A stretch of DNA of 64,000 nucleotides from NCBI RefSeq assembly GCF_933775445.1, contig NC_065872.1, forward strand, positions 23,746,001-23,810,000, written 5' to 3'. Shown in pieces: positions 11,391-23,989 of the stretch; position 1 is the first letter of the stretch, and every line of letters starts with the position of its first letter. The DNA comes from Argentina anserina. Its lineage: Eukaryota > Streptophyta > Magnoliopsida > Rosales > Rosaceae. The notes under the pieces are model-generated. The model did not search any database, had not been told where the DNA came from, and saw only the letters and a program-made list of their open reading frames with translations. The position numbers were made by a program, and so were the translations under genes.

Positions 11391-12553
11391 GGTGATTCCT
11401 TTGCCATCTCTAGAAATGCTATCATTATTTGGTATGAAGAAAGAAATCTGTTAAAAACCACGGTGTTTCATTTTTATGCCTCTATTAACTAACTATAGGA
11501 TTCTTTGCCATATTTAATGACTGTATGAAAATTTCTTCCAAAAATGTGCAATTCTGTAACTTCTTTTATATGCTCTTAGTATGTGTGTATTGAATTCGAA
11601 TGAAGGACTTGCGCAGCTACCCTCAAACTTTTATATGATCTCTATTAATAAACTAAAGAGAAAGATGATCTACAAAATGTATGTGTGAATTTCACAATTG
11701 TAAAAGGGGATCTCGCAAAATTCGTCTTGCGAAATTTGCTTTGCAAACTTATTGTCCAATTTAGTGAATTCACACTACTCCAAATCTCTAATTTTAGGTG
11801 TCAGAAGTCATTTGTGACAACCACATATTAGGAAACCAAAAGTATTAAAAAAATCATAATATAGGAAATATTGTGAAAATCACATTATTTTGTGACAATT
11901 CCAGATATCAGGTAATGTTGCCTCCAATATATTTTTGTAATCTTAATTCTTTTAACGGTATTAACACAATGTACCTATAACCGTACCTTGACAAATTTGT
12001 TGTGCAATATTGTAAGTTTGGTTTGATTTTTTGTAAATAGTGTTAATGATTACAAGAGTGAATAGTAGAGATTTTTGTTATCCCGCAGGGGTTTTTATTG
12101 TTCTTTTACTCTTTCATCCTTTAACAAATATCTCTATCCTTAAATAAATTTTTAAAAAATAAATTTCTTAATAGAGATAGTGGAAGGTGACTCATAATTG
12201 TTATTAGGCTTGTTTAAGTGACTGATTGAATATATGATTATTATCCGTCCCATGTATAGAAAATCTGATAATGTCCTTGACAAAGCTGGCTGATTATACA
12301 TGCTCATCTCCTTCCCGAATCATCTGTGTGCGCTACATTTGTTTTCTGATCAGTTTTCTCCCATTTCTAGAATTTCCTCATATTTCATACACAGCACAGA
12401 ACTCCAAAATCAACCAAGACTCTGTTACATACGACTGCTGTAAAGACTTAACGTCGGAGCCCACCGGTATGCGCCGTGTTCGATTTCCGTTGGTGCCGCG
12501 TCCAGATCCAAAGATGGACACGTGGCTGCCAGCTGGGGGGCATTGATACAAAT
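11391..12553. other. Intergenic between divergent genes
   Basis: Shared upstream region of the cysteine-rich gene (minus) and the KED-like gene (plus). The distal part is AT-rich. The last 150 bp are more GC-rich and end at a run of 14 C (12554-12567). No coding sequence recognised. Confidence 0.45.
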
Positions 12554-12571
12554 CCCCCCCCCCCCCCAGTC

Positions 12572-12580
12572 TATATATAA
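12572..12580 (+). promoter_or_regulatory. TATA box of the KED-like gene
   Basis: TATATATAA directly after a 14-base C run (12554-12567). A spliced 5' leader follows: exon to 12655, donor AAG|GTAAAT, acceptor TTTAG at 13185, with the start codon 41 bases into the second exon. Confidence 0.7.
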
Positions 12581-13225
12581 ACAGCAACCCAACTCCTTTA
12601 CTGATCGAGCAACCCCCAGACGATCCCCAGTTTCTTTCAGCAAATCTCTCTCAAGGTAAATCACACTCATCTCTTTGCCTCTGTCCTTCGGATTCTGATT
12701 ATGAAATGAAATTTATGTTGTTTTGGTAATCATAATAATAATAATCTTTGTTCAGTTTCAGTTTCATAGATCAATGATCGGTTTGGGAGTTATACTAGTT
12801 GGGTTTTGTTTCAAATTTAGATGGGTTGAGCAATTTGATTTCTTTCGGCTCTTAGTTATGTTTGGATCTGCAAAGCATTCTGTATTTTTCTTTCCTTTTT
12901 TTGGTCTGAGCATTCTGTATTTCTGTTCATGAGTTCATCTCTTCATCTTGGTTGCTGTTCTCCCCTCATATGGAAATTGGATGATGATATATCACTCGTT
13001 CACTTATGATGGAATGTGATATTATACTTGTATCTGGTCATGTTTGTATCCTGGGATCAACTTAATATTTTCAGAAGCAAACAGATTAGGTGCCTTGTAA
13101 TCTTGTCAATGTCTGCAATATCATGATTCATTTAGTCCTAGCATATGCGTGCTACTCAATTTACCATTTTTATGTTTGTTTTTAGGAATTCTCAGATAGT
13201 AAAAAAGGACTTTCGGCATCTAGAG

Positions 13226-14632
13226 ATGGAAGACAAAGTTGAATGGATAGGAGAAGAAAAGGTTAAGAAAGAAGAATTCCATTTAGTAATCAAAACCAAG
13301 GATGTCGAACTTGAACCAGGTGACTCCAAGGAGGAAAAGACTCAGACGGAGCTTGAAATAAAGACCAAGTCTGTGGAAAAACTGAAGCCAAAGAATAAGA
13401 TGGAAGAGGAGAAAGACACGAAATCAAACAAGGAAAAGGAGAAAGGAGAAGATGAGGAAGAGTTGAAGGAGACAGAGAAGAAAGATAAGAAGAAGGACAA
13501 GGATAAACAAGGGAAGAAGAAGAAGAAGAGCAAAGATAGTGGGGGCTCAGAGAATCATGGAGAGAGTGATCAGAAAGAGAAAAAGATAGACAAAAAAGAA
13601 AAGAAGAGCAAAGGCAGCGGCAAAGGGTTAAGTGATGGAGAAGAAGAAGAGATAGAATGCAAAGACGAAAAATTGAGTGTCAAGGATGATTCTAAGCACA
13701 CAGAGGACAAAAACGATGAGAAGAAGAAGAAGAAGATAAATAAGAAGATTAAAGATAAGAAGGAGCAGAAAGAAGAGAAACAGAAGGGTATATATAAGGA
13801 AAAGGATGATGGGGATGATGAGGAAGACGATGAAGAAAAAGAAGGGAAAAAGAAGAAGAAAAAGGATAAGGGAAAATCTGATGACAACGAAAAAGAGGGG
13901 AAGAAGAAGAAGAAGGATAAGAAAGGCAAGGACGAAAAAAAGAAGAAAGACAGGGATAATGATGAGAAAGAAGAGAAGACGGATGAGGAGGAGGTGAAGG
14001 AGAAACACAAAAATGTCGAGGATGTGGAGAAGATGAAGGCTGAAGTTACTTCAAGGGAAGTTGAAATAGAGGAAGACGATGAAGAAAAAGAAGGGAAAAA
14101 GAAGAAGAAGAAAAAGGATAAGGGAAAATCTGATGACAACGAAAAAGAGGGGAAAAAGAAGAAGAAAAAGGATACAGGAAAATCTGATGACAACGAAAAA
14201 GAGGGGAAGAAGAAGAAGAATAAGAAGCAAGGCAAGGATGAGAAAAAGAAGAAAGACGGGGATAATGATGAGAAAGAAGAGAAGACGGATGAGGAGGAGA
14301 TGAAGGAGAAGCACAAAAATGTCGAGGATGTGGAGAAGATGAAGGCTGAAGTTTCGAGGGAGGTTGAAATAGAAGATGTCAAAGAGTCGGAGGAGGAGGA
14401 GAAGCAGAAAGATGTGGTCAAGGAAAGTAAAGAGAAAAAGGAGAAATGCGAGAAGAAGCGGAAGGTTGATAAGAAAGACAAGTGCAATGATGTTGGAAAG
14501 CTGAAACAGAAGCTAGAGAAGATTGATGGCAAGATAGAAGCACTTGTTGCAAACAAGGCAGATATCATGAGGCAGATTAAAGAAGCTCAAGGAACAGAGA
14601 CTCCCTCAAATGCAGCAGTGGCGGCATCTTGA
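13226..14632 (+). CDS. Lys/Glu/Asp-rich KED-like protein
   Basis: 468 aa in one coding exon. I chose the ATG at 13226 rather than the in-frame one at 13145 because a 5'-UTR intron (12656-13185) ends with a good acceptor, leaving the upstream part intronic. The product is almost wholly K, E, D with blocks such as KKKKKKDKGKSDDNEKEG. An 80-90 residue segment is present twice in tandem (DNA about 13806-14066 and 14070-14367), both copies containing EKHKNVEDVEKMKAEV. The C-terminus (KLEKIDGKIEALVANKADI) is a predicted short coiled coil. Composition and tail resemble the tobacco wound-induced KED protein; this is from memory and moderate in strength. Strong charge suggests nuclear or RNA/chromatin association, but no catalytic domain exists. 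Confidence 0.8.
   Translation: MEDKVEWIGEEKVKKEEFHLVIKTKDVELEPGDSKEEKTQTELEIKTKSVEKLKPKNKMEEEKDTKSNKEKEKGEDEEELKETEKKDKKKDKDKQGKKKKKSKDSGGSENHGESDQKEKKIDKKEKKSKGSGKGLSDGEEEEIECKDEKLSVKDDSKHTEDKNDEKKKKKINKKIKDKKEQKEEKQKGIYKEKDDGDDEEDDEEKEGKKKKKKDKGKSDDNEKEGKKKKKDKKGKDEKKKKDRDNDEKEEKTDEEEVKEKHKNVEDVEKMKAEVTSREVEIEEDDEEKEGKKKKKKKDKGKSDDNEKEGKKKKKKDTGKSDDNEKEGKKKKNKKQGKDEKKKKDGDNDEKEEKTDEEEMKEKHKNVEDVEKMKAEVSREVEIEDVKESEEEEKQKDVVKESKEKKEKCEKKRKVDKKDKCNDVGKLKQKLEKIDGKIEALVANKADIMRQIKEAQGTETPSNAAVAAS
13806..14367 (+). repeat. In-frame tandem duplication inside the KED-like gene
   Basis: Two units (about 13806-14066 and 14070-14367) encode near-identical KED-rich segments, each holding EKEEKTDEEE and KHKNVEDVEKMKAEV. 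The second unit has an extra internal copy of the GKSDDNEKEGKKKK block. Confidence 0.85.
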
Positions 14633-16237
14633 TCTTCACCCTCAGTAGTCCATACTTAAATACTGTACCTATGTTGTAATAATGTACTTATGCTTAAATA
14701 CTTATGGGATAAGTTACTCTGGTCATTGTTGATCAGATTTTCCTTCTTGTACGATTGGGATAAGTTACTATGGCCTTGTGAGGTTGTTGGCTGTTTGTGA
14801 TAACAATTTTCTGTTCCGTCTTTTACTTGTGAAAAATTTAGAATGTTTGCTATTGACTTATTTTATATGCCTGCATTTGACATCAATCTAATGGAACTAT
14901 GAACTTATATGTGGACGAGCTATCTGTTGTGCACTACTAGTAAGGGTGTACCTAGTCTTGGTTGGGATGATGGTTGGCTCAAGATAAGTGCATTTTGGCA
15001 CTTTAGATTGCCATTTTTGACTGGCCAAGTTGAGTTGCTGAATTTAGTTCATGTATAACAAAACTGTTTTGTAGCAGAAATTATGCTGCAAGTTAAAATA
15101 CTGTAGGTGTTGAATATTCACTCTTGTCATGTTATAAAACCCATACTACATAGGCTCTCTTTCTCTCAGTTGGCTATGTACAATTATTATATTAAATTGT
15201 TAGTTCTAAACATCATCTAAAATCCTAGCCAGAATCCCATTGTACTAACCTTATGGCTTCAAATAAATGAACTTGACTATAGTCACAAGGTTTTTCAAAT
15301 CCCATGCTTGAAACTCAAAAATAAAAGAATTCATTAAGACCCACAACAGAGGATTCTTTATTTACCATAAGGTCCTTATATTTGATCTATGCAATATATA
15401 ACATATTATTGCCTCCTTGGCTCTTTTGCTTGAAGTGCTCGTTTGAACTTTGAAATGTGTTGAGGATAAGGGGAGCCATATGCGATTTCCGCTACCAACT
15501 TACCATTGAAATGTTACCGTGCTTGCTCGGAGTGGCGTCAAGCAATCAGGTCGGGGCTACAAACTCGGGTTCGTAGCCATGAAGGATAGCAGATCGATCG
15601 GAGAAGAAGTTTGGATGCCCATAGTAATTGCGATTTTGGATTTCTCTCTCTTTTTTCTCTTCTAACAACAATTTTGTCAGTGTCTTCTCTAGATCCCGGC
15701 GATGCTAAGAAAAGGAGGTTGCCGGAAAAAAAGATTTAAGGCTTATGTTAATTTTTCTTGTGGCGTCGTCACTCAAATACTTTAGAATAAAGTACGTGAT
15801 AACATGTTGCAGGATAATAGAACAAGAATAATAATAACGTAATGGAACATAACCGAACCATTTATTAATTGATAATGAGACATATATATAGGCATTACAT
15901 ACGGAGTATTCCGATGAACTAGAAATTCATATTTACTATATTAAAACATAATATATTCTAATAAAAAATTTAAATAAGCTAAGACACACGAGAGTAGCCC
16001 GAAAATAAATAAATTGTTTTATTATGAAAAGTGAAAAAGTAGTCACTAGAGTGAGTAGGGGGGAGAGGACAGAAAAAACTAAAGCGAGGATGTTGAGGAG
16101 TAGAGAGCGAGTACAGAGTCGGTAGAATTTTCTCCAGAAATTAAAAAAAAAACAAATAAAAATAAAAGAGAAGAAGAAGAAGAATCCTTGTTTCTTGGGA
16201 TTTGAATTTCATTCCCAGTCTCATTTGACTCTCAACT
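14633..16237. other. Intergenic, 3' UTR of KED-like gene and possible LTR scrap
   Basis: Begins with the 3' UTR of the KED-like gene. Around 15795-15905, wording such as GATAACATGTTGCAGGATAATAG, TTATTAATTGATAATGAG and TATATATAGGCATTACAT resembles the leader side of copia LTRs, including the one at 34587 in this window. This may be an old LTR remnant, but no borders could be placed. No gene recognised. Confidence 0.35.
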
Positions 16238-16257
16238 CCTCTCTCTCTCTCTCTCTT
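16238..16257 (+). repeat. CT microsatellite in the 5' leader of the O-fucosyltransferase gene
   Basis: About ten CT dinucleotides 46 bases before the start codon; CT runs of this kind are common in plant core promoters and 5' UTRs. Confidence 0.8.
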
Positions 16258-16303
16258 AGTTTGATTCAGATTGAAATTGGGGGAGTGTGATGGTGTGGGG
16301 AAG

Positions 16304-19300
16304 ATGGTGTTGTTCAAATCCAAGATAAAATGGGTGGCTCTCTTCGTCCTCCTTTTATCTTTCGCTTCTCTCCTCCGTCACCTCTCCATCGCCAAGTACT
16401 CGTCTCTCGATTTAGTCCACTACAGCGCCCTCACCGCCTTCCACAACGACTTCGATTCCGCCTTGGGCACTCTGGTACTTTCCATTTCTCCATTTCCTTC
16501 CTCTGATTGATTCATTGATTCATTTTTAGGGTTTGTGAATTTCGCAGAGAACTCCCAGCAGGAAGCTCTGGGCCGCTGTCAAGCCCTTACAGTCTCTGCA
16601 GCCCTATGCCAATCCTCGAACCAACTATCCAGGTCTCTTGGCTTTCATTTTCAACTCTCAATTGCTTCACTCACTCACTGCGCTCATTTTCATTCATTCA
16701 TTTACAGCTCCTAATCAACACAGCACTCGCTTCATTTACGCTAAGATTTTCGGTGATTTCGCAAGGATAAGATCTTCGGTACGATTGCATTCAGCTCGTT
16801 ATGATTGGTTTTGTTGTTGTTGTTTGTGTGAGGTGGTGTTCATCAGACTCTGTTAATTTTTATAGATCTGTGATCTGGTCATCGTATCCAGGCTTCTAAA
16901 TGCTACTCTTGTCGTCCCAGAGATTCAACAAACCATTCGCTCCAAAGGCATCAGGTTCTTTTTATTTATTTTTTTATCTCCATTTCCCTACTTTTTTTCT
17001 ACTCAACTACTCGCTTCATTGCGTCTTAGTCTTACCAATGTGTTGTGTATCTGCTTTCGCAGCAATCGTTTCAAGAGTTTCTCGTATCTCTATGACGAGG
17101 AGCAATTTATCGCGTCTCTCAAGAATGACATCATTGTTGTCAAGAGCCTGCCGGATAGTCTCAAGGCTGCCAGGAAAAGGAATGAATTCAAAACTTTTAA
17201 ACCCAAGAATTCAGCTTCTCCTGAGTATTATATCAAAGAAGTCCTACCAATGCTGAAGAAAGCCAAGGTTGTCGGCCTCATTCTTGCTGATGGCGGATGT
17301 CTGCAGGTACATGCTGCTTCACTCTTACCATTATATACGTAGCAATTAATTACAGATTCATCACTATAATAGAACAAAAGTTTACTGTTAACATTAGTCC
17401 CCACTCTCTCTCTTTTTTTTTGTCTTTGTACTATGGTTGAATCATTTAGGATCATGAAAAGAACCAATGCAAATGCAGTTACTTAGAATGCCATTGATCA
17501 GACATGTGTAGCTGTTAATCACACTACTTCAATATAATGTTAAATAACAGAACACGACAGCCTATGCAGCTTACTTGGCTGTAAATCTATCTTCTGGGTA
17601 AGAGTATTATAGTGTGTAGTATATGCTTACTTGTATCACCCTGCGGAATTCAGATATTGGTGTTCAGAAGTTGTTTATGTGATTTTTGTAGGACTTTGTC
17701 TCCTTAGTTGATCTCATGGAATGATCTATTTATTTTCCTCTATTGGCCAGAGGGAAACATGCTTTGCTTGTGGTTAACAGGATCCCTTCAATTCTATCTG
17801 TCGTGGTCATCCATTATTATTAGTACCCAAAACTTGTTTTGTTGACAAGTGCTTGAAACTGTAGCCTCCTGTCTACCCTCTCATTTATTAAAAACATAAT
17901 TTCATGTCATCAATCGTTTGATTGGAGTATACATAGCTTGAATTCAAATCTCTGTATAAATTTTTGTTGTTGTATTTGCTTTTTGTTGCTTTAACTGAAT
18001 TTTGCATTCTAGCCATGCAAGTACATGCATTTACGATCATTTAGCTATTCATCTTCCTGATGCAATTTGAATTTTCTTTTCAGTCAATACTTCCGCCAAG
18101 CATGGTCGAGCTTCAAAGGCTTAGATGCAGGGTTGCATTCCACTCACTTCAATTTAGGCAAGAAATTCAAATTCTTGGACGACGGATGGTGGAGAGGTAT
18201 GAATCTGTGAAAACTCTCTTTCTTTTTCTTGTATGTATTCAAGATTTCCGTCATTTGAGCAACAATAGTGTTTTTAAGAAATGGAGAGATGCAGTATATT
18301 AGGCCATGTGGCCCATACTTAATGGATGATCAGTGTAGCAAAATGAATTTCTTAACTCAATTTTAAAGAATTAGACACATTTTACAGTTAATGAGTAAGA
18401 TAAATATTAAGGTATGCTGGTAAAGAACTTTTACTTGTTGATATAGGTTTAGTTTTCAGGGCTATCAAATATAGTTATGTGTGAAAAGTTAGATTTGGAA
18501 ATGATAGGTTATAACAGACACATAAACCTAGGATTGTAGCAATCAAACTTAAGAAAAAGGTGGTCACATTATCTCAAAGAGACTTAGTTAATGGTAACCA
18601 TTTTCTGTTTGTCATGTTCTTTATTTATGCCTGAACATATTAGCAGACTGCAGTGTACGTAGTGTTGTGTAGGCTCCTTGAACTCAGTGGTCCAATTTGT
18701 TAAATTATATCCATGGTAATTGATACATTCAATAACATGAATGTTAAGCTTGACTTGCTGAAAATGGTAATGGTAAGACTGAAGTTATATAGTTAGTGGA
18801 GGTAAGAGTGAAAGGTAAATGTAGTGCTAAAAGGAACAATACTGTAGAAAAAATGAATTTACAAGGAAGAAAGTCAAATAGAAGTACTTTAGTAGGATAG
18901 GGCTACTTCTTGTCGAGACCACAGCCTCAGTCAGCTTTTAAATTGTGACACAATTATTAAGAAGTAGAATGTTCTAAGAATTTTCTTCATCAAACAAGAC
19001 ATCCATGATCTGTATGGATGTTTAACGATGTCACATATGTCTGTCTTTCACTGCTTCTTGTTTCTGAAGCATGGCAGTTAATTTCCAAATAAATATTTGT
19101 TAGAATCTAATTTGAGCCTCTTGAAAATTAGAAAGTTTTCTTCATAGTCATTCTTATTGAAAAATCTCCGAGTACGAATTTTGAGCCATACCACAACTTC
19201 TAACCATGGCCAACTCCACCTTGATTGCACAAAAGAAAATACAAGATAGAATGCTGTTAATAAGTCTCTTCTTTGTCTGGTAATACACTAGCAGCCCTAG

Positions 19301-22300
19301 ACGCCGTAACTCTTGTCTCGTTAGGCTTCATTGGGGCTTTCATGATAAGTTCCTCTTTGGTAGGCATTACGAACCTGAAGGTCTAATAATGGTTCCTGTG
19401 GATTTGTCTCAACTCTATATTGAACTGAGTGCCGAATAGCTGGATGGTAATTAGTGATATGGTTCCAGCCTCTTTGCCTAGTTGTCAAATGATCATTAAA
19501 TTCTCTGTTCAAGGAGTTAGAGTAAAAGGGAAGTGGATGAGTAAGGGTTTTATTAAAAAAAAAACAAAAAGAAATATTGGTATCAGTTAGTTCAATTTCG
19601 ATTCCAATGCAGATCAAAGTAGTCATGTGTAGATCTAATATATTGTAATGTGTTTCTGTTCTTGTATTACTTCATCTAGAATGTTTGCCAGCAATTGAAT
19701 ACTGTGGGTTTTGTGCCATCTTTACACAGATTACGTGCATGGGGCCAACCTTTCCTAGCATATAATCCTGGTTTATTGAGAGAAACATTGGCATATCATG
19801 GTTGTGGTGAACTTTTTCAGGTAAGATAAATTAAACTTAATGTTGAATTCAGCGAAGGTTCAATTTGAACTTGGTACTTTTTTGTAGGATGTTCACACTG
19901 AACTAATACAATATCGAAGGGCTCAAATGATTAAGCGGGGAATTATTAAGGAAGAATTGAGTGTAAATTCACACCTTCGCAGATTAAATGGTTCTTGCCC
20001 GCTTATGCCTGAAGAGGTATGCGTAGGAATCAATTTCATATCTATATTAGTGTAATGTGGGACTTCGCTGTGGCTTCTACCCTCACTGGTTTTTTTATTT
20101 TTTTGGCCTCTGAATTTTCACACTGGTATAATTGAATTTTTTGCGAATATTGAATTGAATTATTGAACTAATGATTGCATGTTTTCTACAGATATCATAT
20201 TCTAATCGATTGCAGGAATTTGGCAAAGCCTCACTTTGTTAATTGTGCTTTATAGTTTGGAATCATAATTATTTTGGGCTCATTGTTCTAAGTAGTGCAT
20301 ATAATGATTTAGGATTTGGGGCTTAGGATAGAATGAATGTATGTGTTTACCTAAATAGATCAAAGGGGCTAGGCCTCCTACTGGCTAACGCACTATTTCC
20401 ATTTTGAATGGAAATAAGGTTGTTCCTCATGAAGAGACCCCACTTGAAATCAGCCTGCTATATCTTTGTATAATTGTGAAGCCAGCTCATATCCCTCAGT
20501 TGGGTTGGCTGATATAAACAAGCTTATCTTCAGTATTCAATTATGCCCATGAAAAACACATTTCAGATAAAGCGTATGAAAAAGACTTGTTTTTTCTACA
20601 ATTTGAAAAAGCCTCTCGGTGTACACCCGTAGTGCATATCTAGAAGCTTGTGACAGTAGAACTATCTAGATTGAGTAAGTGTATGAAACTCCAAAATTCA
20701 GTATTTACTTGATAGGAGCTAAAAAGAAGTAAATATGACATTTGGTGTTAAAAAACTTCAACCGACTTGGAACATCAAGTTTCTGCTTGATAATCTTCAG
20801 CTTGCCACAAGATCTCAAACTTCAACGTTTGATAAATGTATTAATTTGGCTTGACAGTAGTGAATAATTATTCCTTGAAAATTATGTTGGGACTTTTTGG
20901 TATCTATCATCAGGTGTCTTAAGTTTTCATAATTTCTAATGGTGGTATATTACCTACTTATTTGTTGAGACTTTCACAGGTTGGTATTCTACTTCGTGCT
21001 ATGGGATATCCTCCTAAGACAATAATATATTTGACTGGTTCTGAAACATTTGGTGGTCAACGTGTACTAGTTCCTCTGCGTGCTATGTTTGCCAACCTAG
21101 TAGATCGCACTTCTTTGTGCACGAATAAAGAACTCTCTGATTTACTGGGGCCCGAAACACCTCTTCCTCTCAATCCTTTTCAACCACCTCCAGCAAAAAG
21201 TGAGGAGCAGCTGAAAGAAGAATGGAAGAGAGCTGGTCCTAGGCCTCGGCCTCTTCCTCCACCTCCAAGTAGACCTATCTATCAGCATGAAAAAGAAGGT
21301 TGGTATGGTTGGATCACTGAGAGAGACACTGAACCAGAACCTTCAATGTTGTACCTAAGGATGCAAGCTCATAGACTACTTTGGGATGCTCTTGATTATA
21401 TTGTTTCAGTGGAGTCAAACGCATTCTTTCCTGGTTTTCACAATGATGGCAGTGGATGGCCTGACTTTTCAAGCTTGGTAATGGGACACCGTTTATATGA
21501 AATGGCTTCCTCGAGGACGTACCGACCAGACAGGTAAGACAATTCAATATTTTAATAAGTATTGGCTTTCTTTCATGCTTATATATTTAACTGTATCCAT
21601 TCTATCTTGCTGAATGAACTATTTAGTTAAATTTGACAAAATTTGAAGACTTACGTTTAAACTCAATTAAAAACTATCACCTTGCTTTAATAGTGTTCTG
21701 GTAGGAGTATACACACACATACATATGTGATCTTATATAAATTATAGAATGAATCATTGAAAATGAATCTGTAATATGTCTCAGGTAGCATGTGAATACT
21801 TAGATAAATTGTTTAACTAAAGAATGCGACAGCGCTTTGACAGTGATGTGGTTAATAATGTACATTTATGCTTTCGTGATCATGAATCTTTATTTCATCT
21901 TTTCTGATAAGTACTTCTGAGGCATTGAAGGTTCAATTACTTGATAGTATTTCCACCTCTTCAAAAAATACTGTGTATACAATTATCCTGTGAAATCAAT
22001 ATTCATGTTCTTGTCTTGTATTATTTATTACATGGATATATATAAATATATATATATATATATATGTTTAATTATATAGATGAACACTTTGTGCGGGGGC
22101 GGGTTAAGGAGGGGCTGGGAAATGCCTTCAAATTTTAGAAAACAAGCTATACTGGTCTCTGCAAAAGTTCAATTTATTTCATTTTATAAAAGCAAATTAA
22201 ATTTTTGCGGAACCAGATTAAGGTGAGGAGCATTGCACATGCAATGCTGTGAAGTCTAACTTTACAAAAGAAAACAAAATTAAGAATCGAAAGTAAATTA

Positions 22301-22964
22301 AGTAGATACACAGTCGGTATTATTTTCTTTGGCTGATGAGAGAACTCAGAACTAACATATGTTTCAGACATCTATCATTTATAACTCTAATTTATTGCTT
22401 TCGGGGAAACCTGTCTAACATTTTAGTTTTTTTTTTCTCCCAACTAAGTAGCATTTGGTTTATGATTACTTGGCCTGCATGATAAATAATTACACTGGTG
22501 TGCTCTTTTCAAACAGGAAAGTTGTAGCCGAACTTTTCAACATGACCAGGGACAATATTTACCACCACAAGCATAATTGGATACTGTCGGTACAGGAACA
22601 TCTTAACAAAAGCTTGGGTGAGGAGGGCTTAATTAGGCAATCGGTGTTCTCAAAACCAGCATCATTTATTTCACACCCACTCCCAGAATGCACTTGTAGA
22701 ATATCTTCTGCCGATTCTCCTGGTCATGTAAAAGGGAATGATGGCCGAATTGTATATGGAGGTGAAGAAGAGTGTCCCAAATGGATGCAGCATGGTCAAG
22801 ATGTTCAAGCACAGTCAACTGGGGAAGAGGTTGGTAACTCTGATGACAATGAATCATCAGACTATGGAAATACTGTGGTTGAAGTGCCAGAATCAAATGA
22901 CAGTGACAGAAAAGATGTGAATTTAGTTTTCAATCAGGATGAAGAAATGGATCCAAATGACTAA
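16304..22964 (+). CDS. GDP-fucose protein O-fucosyltransferase family protein
   Basis: Ten exons: 16304-16474, 16548-16632, 16708-16778, 16866-16954, 17063-17306, 18084-18196, 19730-19820, 19888-20016, 20980-21533 and 22517-22964. They total 1995 nt, encoding 664 aa. The protein is type II: a short basic N-terminus, a membrane anchor at about 9-25 (WVALFVLLLSFASLL), then the lumenal O-FucT (formerly DUF246) domain. Family motifs include ICDLVIVSRLLNATLVVPE, the HSLQFRQEI region and YLTGSETFGGQR. Next come a Pro-rich insert (about 400-440) and a Glu/Asp/Ser-rich acidic tail after the EECPKWMQ motif. Plant members act in the Golgi on cell-wall or adhesion glycans; the acceptor is unknown. The start codon has no ATG competitor in frame. 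All junctions keep frame; no defect seen. Confidence 0.92.
22034..22065. repeat. AT microsatellite in the last O-fucosyltransferase intron
   Basis: Alternating TA run with one AAAT interruption inside intron 9. Confidence 0.8.
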
Positions 22965-23989
22965 ATTTGTAGTTACAGATGATATAGCTTCGATCATAAG
23001 ACTACATAGCAGCGCACAGAATTTTCTAAAATGGGGAGTTTTGGAGATAGAGAATAGCATCCTGGTTCCTTTGTTTTTTTTTTTTTTTCGTTTATGTGAC
23101 ACTGGTATTCATATATATTCTTTGGGTCAATTCTTGGGTTTTCTATAGCAACAGCAGAAAGGAGTTACTTCATACAAACGAGGAGTGGGACTAGATCAAT
23201 GCACTGTGGTTAGCATATCAGAGTATGTACACCTTGCTCTTTACCTTTTTTTTTGTTTATTTAGTCATAGGAAAAGTCCTACGTGCTAGATCAGCCACCT
23301 CTGTAATTTTTCTATACAGAACAAGAGAGAGACTACATTGAAACAGCCATTGCAAATTTTTGTTCATTACTTTGTTCAGCTTTCATTCTTTACTAATAAA
23401 ACCATCTGTTGATATTGATTTTCATTGAAATTCTTGCATTGATTTGAGTCAAGGAAACTGAAAAGAAAAAGAGTAAAAATGAAAAATATGAACGCTTCAG
23501 TTGGGTGCAGATAAGTTGTAAAAGACGCTTCAAATGAACACTACTGTTATTTGATGCTTGTCAAAAAAGCCTCGTCTTCAGATTTACTTGTAAACTAAAC
23601 ATGAAGAGGGAGAGGAAATTATGGATAACGAAATTCATAATGATATGATTATGGAACATCCAAAGCTTTATTTATAGAAGGAAATAAAATAAATGCTAAA
23701 AAAAAGTACATTGCATACTGTAGTCTGCGGTCTGCCCCTTGGTTTCAAGTGCAAAGAAGTGTCTTCACCCCCTTGACCTATCTCTGTGTGCGTAAAATTG
23801 ATATATTTGGCCTCCAAATTGTTTGTATCCCAATTTTCAAACGACCGACAAGATCATCAACTATTATTCATAACATTGAACCAGCCAAAATTTACTCGCA
23901 TAAGAGCAGCTCCAACTTATTAAACATTTAGTCATCTCAACATAAATGGTGACGAATGACTAAGAAGACCTTTCTGACCAATGAGGAAA
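22965..23989. other. 3' flank of the O-fucosyltransferase gene
   Basis: 3' UTR and intergenic DNA with no recognised gene. At about 23901 the text AGAGCAGCTCCAAC resembles ends of common plant MITEs. A loosely inverted partner (GTTAGAGATGCT) occurs at about 25754, so the repeat DNA that follows may have landed in an older MITE. This is weak. Confidence 0.4.

Noticed and set aside
13145..13225. Upstream in-frame ATG for the KED-like protein
   Set aside because: It lies inside a 5'-UTR intron that ends with a clear acceptor at 13185.
13570..14568. A 332-codon open frame on the minus strand opposite the KED-like gene
   Set aside because: It is Ser/Phe-rich because it is the antisense of Lys/Glu codons; the repetitive purine-rich sense strand explains it.
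16271..16303. N-terminal extension of the O-fucosyltransferase
   Set aside because: It would begin at TTG, not ATG; the ATG at 16304 puts the membrane anchor in the usual place.
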